From: Syngnathus acus
Lineage: Eukaryota > Chordata > Actinopteri > Syngnathiformes > Syngnathidae
Reading direction: 5' to 3'
Assembly: GCF_901709675.1 (NCBI RefSeq)
Contig: NC_051097.1
Location: forward strand, 3,772,539-3,836,538
Length of the DNA: 64,000 nucleotides
Shown here: piece after piece, positions 61,901 through 64,000 of the stretch
Position numbering within the stretch: position 1 is the stretch's first letter
Layout: every line of letters begins with the position of its first letter
Position numbers and translations under genes: made by a program
The notes under the pieces: model-generated
What the model was told of the DNA's origin: nothing
Databases searched by the model: none
Seen by the model: the letters and a program-made list of their open reading frames with translations, nothing else

Positions 61901-63860
61901 GAATGGAGCCAGTAAGTCTCTGCAAAGTATTGTAATGGCAGCACAATAACTGCATTTATTTTCTTAGTACAATATTTTGATATATCATTTGATGAACAGT
62001 ATTACTGTCAATGGTTGGGCTCTGGATTGAAGATATGGGTAAAAAACTACTAACACTTTGTATTTGAGCCAAGATCTGTAGTAATGAAGAGAACGTGGAT
62101 GTCAGGGCCTTAACTCATGCGCTTACTTGCTGTCTCCAAGGTAACAATTATGACTGGCCCCTAATGGAGGAGCAGCACACTTTTACTTTCAGGCTGTAGA
62201 AAATCATCTGTCATGCTAACCTTTTATATTTGGAACAGCTTCCCATTTTCAATGCAAGTTTTAATCAGCATTATTCAAATTTTCCCTGCTAGTAGGACAA
62301 ATGAAAATGAACACAATTTTCAAAACATGTTTATGTTGCTTGTGTTTCATGTAAATATATATATAAATTGCAGAAATATTTTCATAAGCAATTCATCCGG
62401 TGCATATTGCAGAACGGATTTTCTTTCCTCCTCGACATTCTTGGGTTTCCATCGATTGCAGCATGAAAATCAAATTGCAGACACTTGAAATTTGCTTATG
62501 CATAGTCCATTATCATGAATAGATCCAATTTCATTTGTTCTCTTAAGCCTCGTTCAAAAAGGATTAACATTACCGGAGAGGTAGAGAATGACATTTTCAC
62601 TGCGCTTCTATATAATTTATCTCATTGTTCCGGACACAGTTTTTAACCATGTGGAAATAACACGTTACGGTCTGTCATACACTTGGGCAGTCAACGGCTC
62701 TGAGAGAGGCTTAGACAGAGACAGAGATTCTCCATCTGATTCACGCCACACTTGACATAAAATAATATATCAATTCAGTAATCAATTATTATATGTTTTT
62801 ATTACTTTCAATCAGAATAAATCATAGATCAAATTGCAGGGGGGAAAAAAAGGTTACATAATTGCCTCCATAAAAAATGAAACGCATCATAAAATTTGTT
62901 TCCGACTCAAGGGAAGATCTCAGGAGGGAATTACGTTGTCTTCATTAAGTTTTGAAGCATTAATTTGGCGGTGATTTATTCTTGCCTGGTTATTATGGTT
63001 GAGTGACATGACAGTAGATTGCACCTTGGACATAAGGACCCACAAAATCTCACAATCAAGCAAATAACAAAATCCCATGATAATATACATTAAACCTTTT
63101 TGATTAGTGATTTTCATCTGTTGCACCACCTTGAGGCGGAAAATAGAACAACCGCCGACATTCTTTGGAGTTTTGCATTTATTCTTGTATTTCTTAAAGG
63201 TAGTTTGAAGGCTTGATCTGCTGCAGGTAAATAAGTTTCTTCTTACTCCATGTCAAGGATTATCAGCGGCAGTAAGTGGTAATGAAAGGACCCATTTGAT
63301 TGGCGGGGAAACAAGATGGCAGTGTTCAAGGACTTGCCTGTATATTCCTGATATACTGTAAGCCGTAGATGAACCATGATAATTATCGACAGTAAAAAGA
63401 GAGATGTCTCAGGAGGTAGAATGGCCTTTTTGAATTGGAGGGTTACCAGTTAGATCTTGCACTTCCCTAGTGATCATGTTGAGCGTCCTTGAGCTCAATG
63501 AGCCGCTACGTGCTCCTGATGGTGCAGTTGGCATCTTGCATGGTAGCCTGTGCCATCAGTGTGTGACTGAATGGTCATTGAGATGGATGTAAATATAGTA
63601 GACTCTGCAAAGTCATTCAAAAGGAAGCCAAAAAACACTGGTCTGGAAAACCTGTTGAAGCATAACTTCTACAAACAAGCAAATGTCTTAAGTTGAAAAG
63701 GGTTCAGAGTAAAGAATTGAAACTCTGCAGAATGAGAGAAATCATTCCGAATGACCTGCAAACACAGACACTCAAGTTACGACTAGTGAATGAAAATATA
63801 AATTAGACTCAGTTAGTGTTACATACAGAAAATCCAATAAACACAATACAGTATATACAA
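58920..63860. other. Gene-poor right part of the window
   Basis: No conserved exon, RNA gene or complete transposon recognised. There are poly-A/T and poly-C runs (about 59967-59985 and 61243-61253). It could be a pip5k1b 5' intron or intergenic DNA. Confidence 0.5.
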
Positions 63861-63862
63861 GT

Positions 63863-64000
63863 ACCGTATTTTCCGCACTATAAGGCGCACCGGATTATAA
63901 AGCGCACCTTCAATGAATGGCCCATTTTAAAACTTTGTCCATATATAAGGCGCACCGGATTATAAAGCGCATAGAATAAATAACTCAACCTTGCTCAAAC
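63863..64000. mobile_element. Palindromic MITE, family B (copy 5), cut by the window edge
   Basis: Starts after TA with CCGTATTTTCCGCACTATAA and contains the same ttcaatgaatggcccatttt unit followed by a second start of the unit. The right end is not in the window, or the element is truncated near 63970. Confidence 0.8.

Overview
This window is vertebrate nuclear DNA, almost certainly from a ray-finned fish. It has multi-exon genes with GT-AG introns, many simple repeats, and short nonautonomous DNA transposons and tRNA-derived SINEs of the kinds common in teleosts. The gene set matches part of human 9q21 (PIP5K1B - TJP2 - APBA1 - MAMDC2). I rebuilt exons by hand from splice signals, reading-frame phase and remembered human proteins. 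Exon phases closed in every gene. Which teleost paralogue (a or b) each gene is cannot be told from this window.

Layout: (1) 149-2566, minus: 5' part of mamdc2 (signal peptide, first MAM domain, start of the second), running off the left edge. (2) 2.6-7.4 kb: intergenic, with a (GA)n tract and a hAT-type MITE that has a readable 8-bp target duplication. (3) 7.44-18.3 kb, plus: apba1 (Mint1/X11alpha), with a CpG-rich noncoding first exon and 12 coding exons, about 1076 aa: long disordered N-terminus, PTB, two PDZ domains. (4) 18.46-47.95 kb, minus: tjp2 (ZO-2), 23 common coding exons and three alternative coding starts giving about 1235, 1239 or 1294 aa, plus an upstream noncoding first exon. 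(5) 50.95-56.17 kb, minus: pip5k1b, type I PIP 5-kinase, 12 core coding exons and two possible C-termini. (6) 56.2-64 kb: no gene I can support; presumably the upstream region or 5' UTR introns of pip5k1b.

apba1 and tjp2 are convergent, with their predicted poly(A) signals only about 220 bp apart. FAM189A2, which sits between them in human, is absent here. FXN (between TJP2 and PIP5K1B in human) and PTAR1/C9orf135 (between APBA1 and MAMDC2) are also not seen.

The products do not form one pathway. ZO-2 is a junctional scaffold, Mint1 a synaptic and amyloid-precursor adaptor, PIP5K1B makes PI(4,5)P2, and MAMDC2 is secreted. They are together through conserved synteny. I found no CRISPR array, operon or wholly new gene system. 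The most interesting signals are the alternative starts of tjp2, an alternative C-terminus of pip5k1b, a microsatellite and a small duplication at pip5k1b splice donors, a composite MITE carrying a piece of a second transposon, and a few promoter-like motif clusters in introns.
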